Of a stretch of DNA of 64,000 bases, positions 35,252 to 43,529 are shown piece after piece. Each line of letters begins with the position of its first letter. Position 1 is the stretch's first letter. The translations under genes and the position numbers were made by a program. The stretch covers positions 1,054,001 to 1,118,000 of the forward strand of contig NZ_JAFKCT010000001.1 of assembly GCF_017254915.1 (NCBI RefSeq). Reading direction: 5' to 3'. The DNA comes from Algoriphagus oliviformis. GTDB taxonomy: Bacteria; Bacteroidota; Bacteroidia; Cytophagales; Cyclobacteriaceae. Below the pieces are notes generated by a model. It was not told where the DNA came from, made no database searches, and saw only the letters and a list, made by a program, of their open reading frames with translations.

Positions 35252-36556
35252 ATGACCCCCAAGCCCTCCTCCACCAAAACCGAAATCCTTGCAGGTATCA
35301 GCACCTTTCTCGCCTGCTTCTACATCATCGTCGTCAATCCCGCCATTCTTTCCCAAGCGGGAATGCCCTTTTCGGCAGTCCTGACCGCTACTGTTCTCGT
35401 GTCGGTGTTTGGCAGCTTGATGATGGGGCTTTATGCCAAAAACCCCATTGTGGTCGCTCCCGGCATGGGCATCAACGCCTTTTTCGCCTACACCGCCGTG
35501 ATGGGCTTCGGGCTGAGCTTTGAGGAGGCGCTGGGTGCGGTGTTTTGGTCGGGGGTGATTTTTCTGCTGTTGTCGGTTTTTCAGACTCGGGAGAAAATCA
35601 TCCGTGCGATCCCTCCCGCCATCCGCCATGCCGTATCGGCGGGGATCGGGCTGTTCATCTGTTTTATCGGCTTCCAAAACGCCCACTTCATCGTCGACAA
35701 TCCGGCAACTTTGGTCGGGATGTTTTCTTTCCAAGATCCGGTGACGCTTACTTTTTTGGCGGGATTGCTCTTTACCGGAGGGCTTTTGATCCGCAAGGTG
35801 CCGGGTGCGATGATCTTTGGGATTTTGTTTACGACCGCTTTGGCTTGGCCCATTGGACGTTTTTGGGGTGATGCCTCGGCATTCAACCTGGGGGTGCCGA
35901 CTTTGGTCAACTACACCGGATTCTTCGCCTGGCCGGACTTCAGCTTGGTGGGCAAAGCCGACATTCTGGGTTCCCTGCGCCTGATCCATATCCCGATCAT
36001 CTTTGTGTTCACGTTCACGATCCTGTTTGACGGGATTTCCACCTTCGTGGGACTAGCCGAGGCCTCGGGACTCAAGGACCCCGACGGCTCTCCCCAAAAC
36101 ATGCGCAAATCCCTGCTGACCGACTCCCTCGCGACGCTCTTTGCCGGGCTGGTGGGGAGCAGCTCGGGCACGGCATTCATCGAGTCGGCGGTGGGAATAG
36201 AGGAAGGGGGAAGAACAGGACTCACGGCCGTGACCGCGGGTCTGCTGTTTTTGCCTTTTATGTTCTTTTCGCCGCTGCTTTCGGTCATCCCCTCGGTAGC
36301 CAGTTCCATCGCTTTGGTGCTGGTGGGCTCCTTCATGGTGGTGCCGCTGACCAAGATCAACTGGCAAGACCCTGCGGAGGCTTTGCCTTCTTTTCTCACG
36401 ATTGTCCTGATTCCCTTTACCTACAGCCTCTCTGTGGGCATTTCTTTCGGCTTTATCAGCTGGACGGTTTTGAAGCTGATCACGGGAAAAAGCGCCCAGC
36501 TCAATCCCATCCTGGTCGTCATCAGCGTACTTTCGCTTTTCTTTTTATGGATATGA
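35252..36556 (+). CDS. NCS2 family purine permease
   Basis: 434 residues, about 12-14 helices, AzgA/PbuG branch of the nucleobase-cation symporter 2 family, which takes up adenine, guanine or hypoxanthine. Seen: AGISTFLACFYIIVVNPAIL, the conserved APGMGINAFFAYTAV, HAVSAGIGLFICFIGFQNA and SSGTAFIESAVGIEEGGRTG, all characteristic. Its stop overlaps the start of an exported MTA/SAH nucleosidase by 4 bases, which suggests that it imports the adenine released outside. Confidence 0.93.
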   Translation: MTPKPSSTKTEILAGISTFLACFYIIVVNPAILSQAGMPFSAVLTATVLVSVFGSLMMGLYAKNPIVVAPGMGINAFFAYTAVMGFGLSFEEALGAVFWSGVIFLLLSVFQTREKIIRAIPPAIRHAVSAGIGLFICFIGFQNAHFIVDNPATLVGMFSFQDPVTLTFLAGLLFTGGLLIRKVPGAMIFGILFTTALAWPIGRFWGDASAFNLGVPTLVNYTGFFAWPDFSLVGKADILGSLRLIHIPIIFVFTFTILFDGISTFVGLAEASGLKDPDGSPQNMRKSLLTDSLATLFAGLVGSSSGTAFIESAVGIEEGGRTGLTAVTAGLLFLPFMFFSPLLSVIPSVASSIALVLVGSFMVVPLTKINWQDPAEALPSFLTIVLIPFTYSLSVGISFGFISWTVLKLITGKSAQLNPILVVISVLSLFFLWI

Positions 36557-37344
36557 AAAAAGCCCTTTTCCTATTTGTCGCCGTTTTGATTTTTTCCCAA
36601 AGCCATGCCCAACGCATCGCCATCATGGGGGCAATGGATCAGGAAATCGCCCTGTTGATCGACTCGATGAAGTCGGTGAAGAAGGTGGAAAGAGGCGGAA
36701 TAGCCTTCTATAAGGGGAAGCTCAAAGGCCAAAAAATCGTGCTGCTCAAGGCGGGAGTAGGCAAGGTCAACGCCGCGTACAGTACGGCGGTTTTGGCGGA
36801 AAACTTTCGCCCCGAGCTGCTGATTTTTACCGGAGTCGCAGGCGGTCTGCATCCTGAGGCTATGCCGGGGGATATTGTGATAGGGGAAAAGTTGGTGCAG
36901 TTTGATTTTGGCCAGATCGACTCCACGGGTTTTTCGGTTTGGCCTTTTCGAAAGCTGGATGGGGGAAGACATCAGGAGCTCTTTGTTTCCTCCGACGCAG
37001 CCTTGGTGGAGAGCAGCCTGCAGGCCGCCAACGAAGCCAAGCTGGAGCCTATCTCGGGAAGGGAGCCGAGGATTTTCTCCGGAGTGATTGCGACAGGGGA
37101 TGTGTTTGTGAGCAGTGACGAAAAGGCAAAATGGCTGTTTGGGGAATTTGATGCGCTCGCGACTGAAATGGAAGGAGCCGCGATCGCCCATATTTGCCGC
37201 AGTCTCGACATTCCCTTTGTCATCATCCGTAGCTGCAGCGACAATGCCAACAACCACGCGCGAGTCAACTTCAACCAGTTTGTTGGCCCTGCCTCGGTCA
37301 ACTCCGCGCGGATCGTGTTGGGGATCTTGGAAAGTATGCAGTGA
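36553..37344 (+). CDS. Exported 5'-methylthioadenosine/S-adenosylhomocysteine nucleosidase
   Basis: 263 residues. It cleaves MTA or SAH to adenine and a thioribose compound. The family's usual protein is cytoplasmic; here it begins with a signal peptide (KKALFLFVAVLIFSQSHAQ) before the mature start RIAIMGAMDQEIALLIDSM. Key residues are the Glu of DQEI, GVAGGLHPEAMPGDIVIG, ATEMEGAAIAHIC and the catalytic Asp in RSCSDNAN. Normal length after the signal. The ATG overlaps the permease stop (ATGA), so it probably works in the periplasm next to the purine importer. Start taken at MKK; an in-frame ATG lies 6 bases upstream. Confidence 0.9.
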   Translation: MKKALFLFVAVLIFSQSHAQRIAIMGAMDQEIALLIDSMKSVKKVERGGIAFYKGKLKGQKIVLLKAGVGKVNAAYSTAVLAENFRPELLIFTGVAGGLHPEAMPGDIVIGEKLVQFDFGQIDSTGFSVWPFRKLDGGRHQELFVSSDAALVESSLQAANEAKLEPISGREPRIFSGVIATGDVFVSSDEKAKWLFGEFDALATEMEGAAIAHICRSLDIPFVIIRSCSDNANNHARVNFNQFVGPASVNSARIVLGILESMQ

Positions 37345-37391
37345 TCAGTCTCAGTTGGCAGTTGACTGCTCACTGCCCACTGCAAAACTGC

Positions 37392-38534
37392 CTACTGCTT
37401 CAGCACTTCCCTGGCAATGACGATTTTCTGGATCTCCGAGGTGCCTTCGCCTATCGTGCAGAGCTTGGCATCACGGTAGTATTTTTCCACAGGATAATCC
37501 TTGGTGAAGCCATAGCCCCCAAAGATCTGCACGGCCTCGTTTGCCGCCCATACGGACACTTCGGATGCGTAATATTTGGCCTGAGCCCCTTCGAGCGTAA
37601 CTTTTTTTCCGCTGTTTTTGAGAGCTGCCGCCTTGGCTATCAAGAGTCGGGCGGCTTCGATCCGGGTGGCCATGTCCGCGAGTTTGAAGGAAATACCCTG
37701 AAAACTGGAGATGGGCTTGCCAAACTGCTGGCGTTCTTTGGAGTACTGCACCGAGGCCTCGTATGCCCCCTCGGCGATGCCCAGCGAAAGCGCGGCAATG
37801 GAAATCCGGCCGCCATCGAGCACTTTCATCGCCTGGACAAATCCCTCCCCGACGGTGCCGAGGACTTGGCTTTCGTGCACGCGGCAGTCCTCGAAGATCA
37901 TCTCGGCCGTCTCAGAGGCCCGCATGCCGAGCTTGTCCTCTTTCCTGCCGCCTTTGAATCCCGGCGTGCCTTTTTCGACGATGAAGGCGCTGGCTCCGCG
38001 CCGCTCACCGGGTGCTCCCGTGCGGGCGATCACCACGGCGACATCGCCGGAGACGCCATGGGTGATGAAGTTTTTGGCACCGTTGAGGATGTAGTGGTCT
38101 CCGTCTTTTTGGGCGACGGTACGCATGTTGCCGGCATCGGAACCGGTATTTGGCTCGGTAAGTCCCCAGGCTCCCAGCCATTCGCAGGAGGCGAGCTTGG
38201 GCAGGTATTTTTGCTTTTGCTCCGCTGTGCCAAAAAGCAAAATGTGACCAGAGCACAGCGAATTGTGCGCAGCCATGGAAAGCCCCACGGAGGGATCGAG
38301 CTTGGAAAGCTCGGCAATGGCGGTGACGTATTCCTCGTAGCCAAAGCCAGCACCTCCGTATTCGGTTGGGATCAAGACGCCCATCAGGCCGAGCTCGCCC
38401 AGTTTTTTGAAAAGTGATTTGGGGAAAATCTGTTGATCATCCCATTCCTTGCGGAAGGGCGTGATCTCTTTGGCTCCGAAATCCCGGATCATCTGGGCGA
38501 TCATCCGCTGGTTTTCACTCGGGTTAAAATGCAT
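37392..38534 (-). CDS. Acyl-CoA dehydrogenase
   Basis: 380 residues, FAD enzyme of beta-oxidation or branched amino-acid breakdown. Seen: EYGGAGFGYEEYVTAIAEL, LTEPNTGSDAGNMRT, FITHGVSGDVAVVIARTG, and the C-terminal QIFGGYGFTKDYPVEKYY with CTIGEGTSEIQKIVIAREVL, where the Glu of IGEGT is the likely base. Length and motifs match the short/medium-chain group. It stands alone between a nucleosidase (converging, with word-repeat sequence in the gap) and GH16. The substrate is not determined. Confidence 0.93.
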   Translation of the reverse strand: MHFNPSENQRMIAQMIRDFGAKEITPFRKEWDDQQIFPKSLFKKLGELGLMGVLIPTEYGGAGFGYEEYVTAIAELSKLDPSVGLSMAAHNSLCSGHILLFGTAEQKQKYLPKLASCEWLGAWGLTEPNTGSDAGNMRTVAQKDGDHYILNGAKNFITHGVSGDVAVVIARTGAPGERRGASAFIVEKGTPGFKGGRKEDKLGMRASETAEMIFEDCRVHESQVLGTVGEGFVQAMKVLDGGRISIAALSLGIAEGAYEASVQYSKERQQFGKPISSFQGISFKLADMATRIEAARLLIAKAAALKNSGKKVTLEGAQAKYYASEVSVWAANEAVQIFGGYGFTKDYPVEKYYRDAKLCTIGEGTSEIQKIVIAREVLKQ

Positions 38535-38651
38535 GGTAATGTCAATTTGGGTTTATACTGGTTCAACTCCAAAATGGACATTTGGTTTGGTATCTGCAAG
38601 AGCGGATAGGAGCGGAGGAGGCAGAAAAATCTGGAGGCGGAAGAGGCGATG

Positions 38652-39527
38652 CTATCGTTCGAGCGGCTTGTACTCCATCCAGTCCACTTCCAGTTCAACC
38701 CTGCTTTCCGGTTTTTCGAGGGAATGGGGATTGGTCTCCACTGCCCAGTTGTCCGTATGCCAGAAGTTCATGCGATAGCGGGAGGGATGCTGGGGAATTC
38801 CTCTTTCTCCCCGATAGTCCCAGAGTACCACGGTGTCGGCAGTCACCGGATGGATCATCCACCAGCGGATGTGGTCCGGATGCCAGTCAAAGCCATAGGT
38901 GTGAAACCCCTCCGAGGCGTCAAATCCGGGTATCGGGGCGATTTCCGTAGGTAGGGCTAGATCACCGGTGAGTTTTTCTTGCAATTCGCGGTGATCTTCC
39001 CGGTACTCGGTGGTGTGGATTTCTCCGGTGGATAGGTTGATGGTACGTCCGACGCGCTTCAGTTGCCCGGATTCTCCGGTCCAGGTGCCGATATAGAGAA
39101 TCTGCGGATCGGCGATGAGCCACTCCATGTCCACTTCGCTCAGGCCCTGGCCGGTGTCGTTTTCGTAGGTAAAAAAGCCCACCACCGCACCTACATCAGG
39201 TTGGGTTTTCGCCGACGGGACTTTGAGACGGGTAGAATAGCTGCCAAAATGGGTGAGCTTATTGGAAATGATCTCCGGCCCTTTACCCGGCCCGGGGTTT
39301 TCCTTGGGGTGAAGCTTGAAAGAAAGCACGCGTGTGCCGGGCTCGGATTTCGACTTTTTGCCAGATTTCCATTTGAAAGCCGCCTTTCTGCCCGTGGAGC
39401 CGTAGCGGAAGTTTTCCAGCTGGGCGGAGGAAAAATCCTCCCGGAAGGCGGAGTGGAATTCTTGGTGTTTTTGGTCGCTTTGGAGCAAAAGAGCTAAGAA
39501 GAGGGTGTACAGTAAGGTGATTTTCAT
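38652..39527 (-). CDS. Glycoside hydrolase family 16 protein
   Basis: 291 residues with a signal peptide (ITLLYTLFLALLLQS). The GH16 active-site pattern ExDxE reads LSEVDMEWLIAD near residue 137. EGFHTYGFDWHPDHIRWWM and YRMNFWHTDNW are typical of the family's jelly-roll. Members cut beta-1,3- or beta-1,4-linked polysaccharides such as laminarin, agar or carrageenan, or act on related glycans; which one cannot be read. A TAGATTTG box lies 13 bases upstream of the ATG. Confidence 0.87.
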   Translation of the reverse strand: MKITLLYTLFLALLLQSDQKHQEFHSAFREDFSSAQLENFRYGSTGRKAAFKWKSGKKSKSEPGTRVLSFKLHPKENPGPGKGPEIISNKLTHFGSYSTRLKVPSAKTQPDVGAVVGFFTYENDTGQGLSEVDMEWLIADPQILYIGTWTGESGQLKRVGRTINLSTGEIHTTEYREDHRELQEKLTGDLALPTEIAPIPGFDASEGFHTYGFDWHPDHIRWWMIHPVTADTVVLWDYRGERGIPQHPSRYRMNFWHTDNWAVETNPHSLEKPESRVELEVDWMEYKPLER

Positions 39528-39540
39528 GAGAGACTCCCGG

Positions 39541-39548
39541 CAAATCTA
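39541..39548 (-). promoter_or_regulatory. -7 box TAGATTTG of the GH16 gene
   Basis: Exact TAnnTTTG on the reverse strand, 13 bases before the ATG at 39527. It overlaps the last codons of the PQQ dehydrogenase gene. Confidence 0.4.
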
Positions 39549-41660
39549 CTCAGGAAGCGCGAAAGCCACATAGGCATCCCCACTTTTGGTGCCCTTGCCG
39601 CCTCCGCAGGCGATGACCAGATATTGCTTTCCGTTCTTCTCATACACGGCAGGCGTGGCATGGCCCGCGGCCGGTAGCTTGGCCTCCCAGAGCAATTCCC
39701 CCGTTTCTTTGTCAAACGCGCGGATCTTTTCATCCTTGGTCGCAGCGATGAAAAGCAGCCCTCCAGCCGTCGCGACTGGCCCACCATAGTTTTCTATCCC
39801 GGTGTTTTCAAAACCCTGGGCTGCGAGCGAGTCAATGGAGCCCAGCGGAATTTGCCATTTTTTTCTTCCAGTATTCATGTCCAAGGCCGTGAGCAGGCCC
39901 CAGGGCGGATTGGAGCCGTAGATGCCGTCTTGGGTCAGGAGCTTCTTGTAGCCTTTCATGTAGTAGCGTGGATAGAGCTTTGCGCTTTCGGCCTCTAGCT
40001 CCACTTTGTCGCCCGTTTCGGCTTTTCCGAGGAGGTAGTCGATTAGCACGCCTTTTTCCTCTGCGGAGATGTGGGAAAAAGCCGGCATCGCTCCGCGCCC
40101 AGTTTGCAGGAGCTTGGCGAGGGAGTCGGCGCTGTATTTTTTCTCCAAGCCAAGCAAGGAAGGAACCGAACCCGTCACGCCCTTCCGCTCCATCCCGTGG
40201 CAGTTGCCGCAATAGTTGGTGTAGATGGAGAGGCCGACGTTGCCAAAGCCGGCGTTTGGCGTCATCTCGATCAGCCAGGGGATTTGGTTGGCGTTCACGT
40301 ACAGTGTCTGGGTTTCCGGGTCAAAGGAAGCCCCGCCCCATTCTCCCCCTCCGTCCATACCGGGAAAGAGCACGATGGGCTTTTCGGGATGTGGGGGCGC
40401 CCAAGTATCGCCGATGATAGCGTTGGAAAGTTGGGATTGGATGTCGGCTTTCCATTGGGGTTTGAGATTTAAGATGTCCTTTTCTTCGAAAACCATGTTC
40501 ATAAACGGCTCGGGTAGACTTGGAATAGGCTGGGTCTTGGAACTGATCTCCCCGGGCATGATGGATTGTGAGACTTCTTTCTCCTCGATCGGCCAAATCG
40601 GCTCGCCACTCTCCCGGTCAAAGACATAGGTCATGCCTTGCTTGGAGATCTGCGCGACAGCGTCTATCCATTTTCCGTCCTTTTGGATGCGGATCAGGTT
40701 GGGGTTGGCGGGGAAGTCTCGATCCCAAACGTCGTGGTGTACGGCCTGAAAGTGCCAGATTCGCTGGCCTGTTTTGGCATCCAAGGCCAGAAGCGAATTG
40801 GCGTAGAGGTTGTCCCCAGTCCGATAGCCGCCCCAAAAGTCATAAGTCGCCGAGCCGGTCGGGACATAGACGATGCCCCGCGCCTGATCCACGGTCATGC
40901 CCGCCCAGTTGTTTGCCCCGCCGATTTGGCGGATGTGCTTGGGATCCCAGGTTTCGTACCCGGGTTCGCCTTCCTGCGGAATGGCGTGGAAGATCCATTC
41001 CCTTTTTCCGGTTTTCACATTGTACGCGCGAACATGTCCAGGGGCGGCATCCAGGCCTTCGGAAAGCCGCATGCCGAGGATGATTTTGTCTTCGAAAATA
41101 GCCCCAGGTGCGTTGGAGACGATCAGGAAGTCCTCCAGGTTCGTGTCGAGCTCTTTGCGAAGGTCAACTTTTCCCCCATCCCCAAAATCCAGAATCGGCT
41201 CCCCCGTCATTGCGTCCAGGGCCATCAGCCAGTTGCCGGCGGTGAAGAGGATACGCTTTTCCTCTGCACTCTCCCAATAGCTCACACCGCGGTTGGTGCC
41301 CGCCCAGGAGTTTTCCCCACCCAAGACTTGAAATGGGTCGAAGCGCCAAATTTCCGCGCCCGTGGCAGCATCCAGGGCAAATACATTCAGCTTAGGCGTA
41401 GTGGCGTAGAGCAGGCCGTTGGCCACGATGGGCTGGCACTGGATCTGGCTGCGCTCGGCGGCGTCGCCGGTACGGTAGGTCCAGGCGACTTGGAGCTGGG
41501 CGACATTTTCCCGATTGATCTGCGAGAGGGACGTATAGCGCGAACCGTCCTCCGGGCCTCCATAGTGCGACCAGTTGGTGTAGTCGATGTCGGGTTTCTT
41601 TTCTTCGCAGGATAGGAGGAGCAGGGCAAAGGAGGAGGCCAACAGGAATTTGCGGATCAT
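39546..41660 (-). CDS. PQQ-dependent dehydrogenase lipoprotein with inserted cytochrome c domain
   Basis: 704 residues from the ATG at 41660. The lipoprotein signal FLLASSFALLLLSCEEKK puts it in the periplasm or outer membrane. An eight-bladed quinoprotein propeller follows (YTSLSQINRENVAQLQVAWT, WAYRTG-like blades, ALDAKTGQRIWHFQAVHHDV). Between blades near residue 500 a cytochrome c domain is inserted with the heme site NYCGNCHGMERKG and distal Met in GAMPAFSHIS. Such enzymes oxidise sugars or alcohols and pass electrons through the heme. No PQQ synthesis gene is in the window. The ccm genes here may mature its heme. Confidence 0.9.
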   Translation of the reverse strand: MIRKFLLASSFALLLLSCEEKKPDIDYTNWSHYGGPEDGSRYTSLSQINRENVAQLQVAWTYRTGDAAERSQIQCQPIVANGLLYATTPKLNVFALDAATGAEIWRFDPFQVLGGENSWAGTNRGVSYWESAEEKRILFTAGNWLMALDAMTGEPILDFGDGGKVDLRKELDTNLEDFLIVSNAPGAIFEDKIILGMRLSEGLDAAPGHVRAYNVKTGKREWIFHAIPQEGEPGYETWDPKHIRQIGGANNWAGMTVDQARGIVYVPTGSATYDFWGGYRTGDNLYANSLLALDAKTGQRIWHFQAVHHDVWDRDFPANPNLIRIQKDGKWIDAVAQISKQGMTYVFDRESGEPIWPIEEKEVSQSIMPGEISSKTQPIPSLPEPFMNMVFEEKDILNLKPQWKADIQSQLSNAIIGDTWAPPHPEKPIVLFPGMDGGGEWGGASFDPETQTLYVNANQIPWLIEMTPNAGFGNVGLSIYTNYCGNCHGMERKGVTGSVPSLLGLEKKYSADSLAKLLQTGRGAMPAFSHISAEEKGVLIDYLLGKAETGDKVELEAESAKLYPRYYMKGYKKLLTQDGIYGSNPPWGLLTALDMNTGRKKWQIPLGSIDSLAAQGFENTGIENYGGPVATAGGLLFIAATKDEKIRAFDKETGELLWEAKLPAAGHATPAVYEKNGKQYLVIACGGGKGTKSGDAYVAFALPE

Positions 41661-41740
41661 TTTGGGTTGGTTTTGGTGCCAGAAGATCGGTGTTTTTTTG
41701 TTAGGCGGCAAAGACAGATGCTTCTCTGCTATTTCTGGAT

Positions 41741-41764
41741 GCCCTGCTTCTCCAGAGGCAGGGC
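41741..41764. other. Hairpin upstream of PQQ dehydrogenase
   Basis: GCCCTGC, 10-base loop, GCAGGGC: a perfect 7-bp stem about 80 bases upstream of the dehydrogenase start, next to the repeats. No T-run; role unknown. Confidence 0.4.
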
Positions 41765-41770
41765 TAGTGA

Positions 41771-41905
41771 CCGCGAAGGCTACGGAGAAGGGTTTTGAAA
41801 GGATTGGCATTGTCTGGGACTACTGTCCTCTTTTTCTCGATTGGTCTTTTTCAAGGTCACAAAGGGGCTTCGCCTGCGCCTTCGGCAACTATTTTTTCAC
41901 CACAG
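41771..41905 (+). repeat. Repeat B, copy 1
   Basis: About 130 bases whose order of words (GAAG, TTTTGA, AGGATTGGC, then TTTTTCAAGGTCACAAAG and CTTCGCC, ending TTTCACCACAGAG) recurs at 43181-43320. It leads directly into repeat A copy 3, sharing the CACCACAGAG end. No gene inside. Confidence 0.7.
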
Positions 41906-42213
41906 AGGGAGGGAGAAATAGGAGGGATCAAGGCTTGGGACGAAAGTCGTTTTGTTTCTCGACATGGTAAAAGAACGGATTCAAAGCCCCATCGGGTCGG
42001 CCGGTGCATAGCCTTGGGTTTCAACCCGAGTATACTGGTTTGGGGTTTAGGATGGAGAGTTTTGGCCGAGAAGAGGCCAATGGAGTCGTGGAGGTCTCGC
42101 CAAAACCGGTTGAGGATTGGGTTGGATTTTATGCGCTTCGCGCTGGATTCACCGGAGGCGCAAGGGTGCAAAATGGACGGGCAGTTTCTGCCTACTTTTT
42201 CTCTGTGGTTAAA
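41895..42213 (+). repeat. MITE-like repeat A, copy 3
   Basis: 319 bases from TTTCACCACAGAG (41895-41907) to CTCTGTGGTTAAA (42201-42213), an inverted terminal pair. Inner hairpins are at 41986-41998 (GCCCCATCGGGTC, one mismatch) and 42013-42030 (CTTGGGTT, TC, AACCCGAG). The stretch with CGCCAAAACCGGTTGAGG matches copies 1 and 2 reversed. The right third differs from copies 1 and 2. With repeat B it fills the gene-free part of 41661-42264. Confidence 0.82.
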
Positions 42214-42264
42214 AGAAAGTGACAGCAAGCTTCTAGTGCCTTCGCGTCTTGTCGCAAAAACCTT

Positions 42265-42639
42265 CTAAAAAATCTGATAAGCCAAAAATGAACGGACTTT
42301 CTTGTCCAATGTCCAGACTTTCATGCGGTTTTGGATGGCCGCAAAGATGATGATGGTGTCGATCAGCCCGATTCCTTTGTGGATCAGCTGGTTTTCTTGT
42401 GAAAACACACCGGCCTCAAAGATCTGGTTGCTAGCGTCCAATTTGGGCAGGTTTTCGTAGTAAAGCCGAATCATTTCCAGCTCCCGTTGGCCGCGAGCTC
42501 CCTGCATCAGCTCGGCAAAGATCACCTCCAGCGTATACACCGACCCGGAGTCCAGCAGCTCTTGGCATGGCTGGAAATACTCCGGATTTCGCTTGAAATA
42601 CTCGATCCAGATCGAGGTGTCGAAGATTACATTCCTCAT
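42265..42639 (-). CDS. vapC: PIN-domain toxin of a VapBC pair
   Basis: 124 residues, ribonuclease of the VapC type. The four acidic residues of the PIN fold can be placed: Asp7 in VIFDTSIWIEYF, Glu in VIFAELMQGARG, Asp in GIGLIDTIIIFAA and Asp in KVWTLDKKVRSF. It is translated after the antitoxin, overlapping its stop by 4 bases (ATGA). It cuts a tRNA or rRNA when free. Unlike the PIN gene at 34.8 kb, this one is intact. The pair sits between direct copies of repeats A and B. Confidence 0.9.
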   Translation of the reverse strand: MRNVIFDTSIWIEYFKRNPEYFQPCQELLDSGSVYTLEVIFAELMQGARGQRELEMIRLYYENLPKLDASNQIFEAGVFSQENQLIHKGIGLIDTIIIFAAIQNRMKVWTLDKKVRSFLAYQIF

Positions 42640-42842
42640 GATTGATTCTTGGATCGGAGCTCATCGGCGGTGTAGTAGAAGGAAAGAGGCTCGGCGGCTA
42701 TGCTCATCGAGGCCCGCTTGATCTTCTCGATGGAGATGTAGTGTGTGAGCGCCACTTTGAGTGCGTCCGTCACGGTAGAAGTGTCCGAAAGCTCCATCGC
42801 GTCGCGGATCATTTGGTCTGGTAATAAGGCGGTTACTTTCAT
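42636..42842 (-). CDS. vapB: VapB-type antitoxin
   Basis: 68 residues. The N-terminus MKVTALLPDQMIRDAMELS with TVTDALKVALTHYI is a ribbon-helix-helix pattern, which would bind DNA and repress the operon; the C-terminal SFYYTADELRSKN part should wrap the toxin. I took the ATG at 42842; a longer frame runs into repeat A and is not likely to be used. An inverted repeat over the promoter fits autoregulation. Confidence 0.85.
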   Translation of the reverse strand: MKVTALLPDQMIRDAMELSDTSTVTDALKVALTHYISIEKIKRASMSIAAEPLSFYYTADELRSKNQS

Positions 42843-42856
42843 TTCACTGTTTTTTT

Positions 42857-42880
42857 CAAATATACGATAGGTTGTCGTAT
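42857..42880 (-). promoter_or_regulatory. vapBC promoter box and candidate operator
   Basis: TATATTTG on the reverse strand (42857-42864), 14 bases before the vapB ATG, an exact -7 match. Overlapping it, ATACGA (42862-42867) and TCGTAT (42875-42880) form an inverted repeat with a 7-base spacer, well placed to bind the VapB ribbon-helix-helix dimer. Confidence 0.5.
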
Positions 42881-42922
42881 CTAAATTTGTTTCTGAAGGA
42901 CATTTTCTGCTGCCCAACTTTT

Positions 42923-43170
42923 TTTCACCACAGGGGGAGGGAGAAATAGGAGGGATCAAGGCTTGGGACGAAAGTCGTTTTGTTTCTCGACATGGTAAAA
43001 GAACGGATTCAAAGCCCTATCAGGGCGGCCGGTGCATAGCATTGGGTTTTCAAACCCAAGGATACTGGTTTGGGGTTTAGTATGGAGAGTTTTGGCCGAG
43101 AAGAGGCCAATGGAGTCGTGGAGGTCTCGCCAAAACCGGTTGAGGATTGGGCTGGATTTTATGCGCTTCG
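42923..43170 (+). repeat. MITE-like repeat A, copy 4 (left part)
   Basis: Direct copy of 41895-42140 on the far side of vapBC, nearly identical over about 245 bases, starting TTTCACCACAGGG. Hairpins are at 43014-43026 (GCCCT, ATC, AGGGC) and 43042-43059 (TTGGGTTT, TC, AAACCCAA). Both stems differ from the other copies by paired changes. The similarity breaks after CGCTTCGCGCTT, where repeat B begins. Confidence 0.82.
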
Positions 43171-43180
43171 CGCTTCATCT

Positions 43181-43320
43181 ACCACAAAGATTCACGAAGA
43201 AGGATTTTGACAGGATTGGCTCCGCTGCGTGACCGCAATCCTCTTGGTTCAATCTGCCTTTTCAAGGTCACAAAGAGGCTTCGCCCGCTCCTCCGGAAAT
43301 TGGATTTCTCACCACAGAGA
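43181..43320 (+). repeat. Repeat B, copy 2
   Basis: Matches 41771-41905 with substitutions: ACCACAAAGATTCACGAAGA, TTTTGACAGGATTGGC, TTTTCAAGGTCACAAAGAGG, ending TTTCTCACCACAGAG. Here it follows repeat A rather than preceding it. Confidence 0.68.
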
Positions 43321-43443
43321 AAAAAGAGGAAAGGGTTTGGGTTTTGTACTTTGCGGCTTTCCGTCTCTGCGAGAAAAGAAATCACGCGAAGTCGCTGAGG
43401 CGCAAAGTTTTTCTCCCATTCCTCTGTGAACTCCGTGGTAAAA
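43305..43443 (+). repeat. Short repeat-A derivative before ccmB
   Basis: Starts TTTCTCACCACAGAG and ends CTCCGTGGTAAA; the last 45 bases (TTTTTCTCCCATTCCTCTG onward) are the reverse complement of the opening of copies 1 and 2. About 139 bases, perhaps a shortened element. With copy 4 and repeat B it accounts for the gene-free stretch 42843-43517. Confidence 0.6.
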
Positions 43444-43517
43444 AAAATGGGCAGGTAGGGATTCGTTTCTGAGCTTTTCTTACGCCTCCATTTTTGTGAC
43501 TTTGTGGCCATGTCACT

Positions 43518-43525
43518 TACCTTTG
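43518..43525 (+). promoter_or_regulatory. -7 box TACCTTTG of ccmB
   Basis: Exact TAnnTTTG, 4 bases before the ATG at 43530, with a TTTG at 43493-43496 spaced 21 bases upstream as a -33 element. The most complete promoter in the window, and a predicted leaderless start. Confidence 0.6.
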
Positions 43526-43529
43526 CCAC

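Noticed and set aside
42843..42959. N-terminal extension of VapB into repeat A
   Set aside because: The extra residues come from the repeat and the promoter box lies within them.
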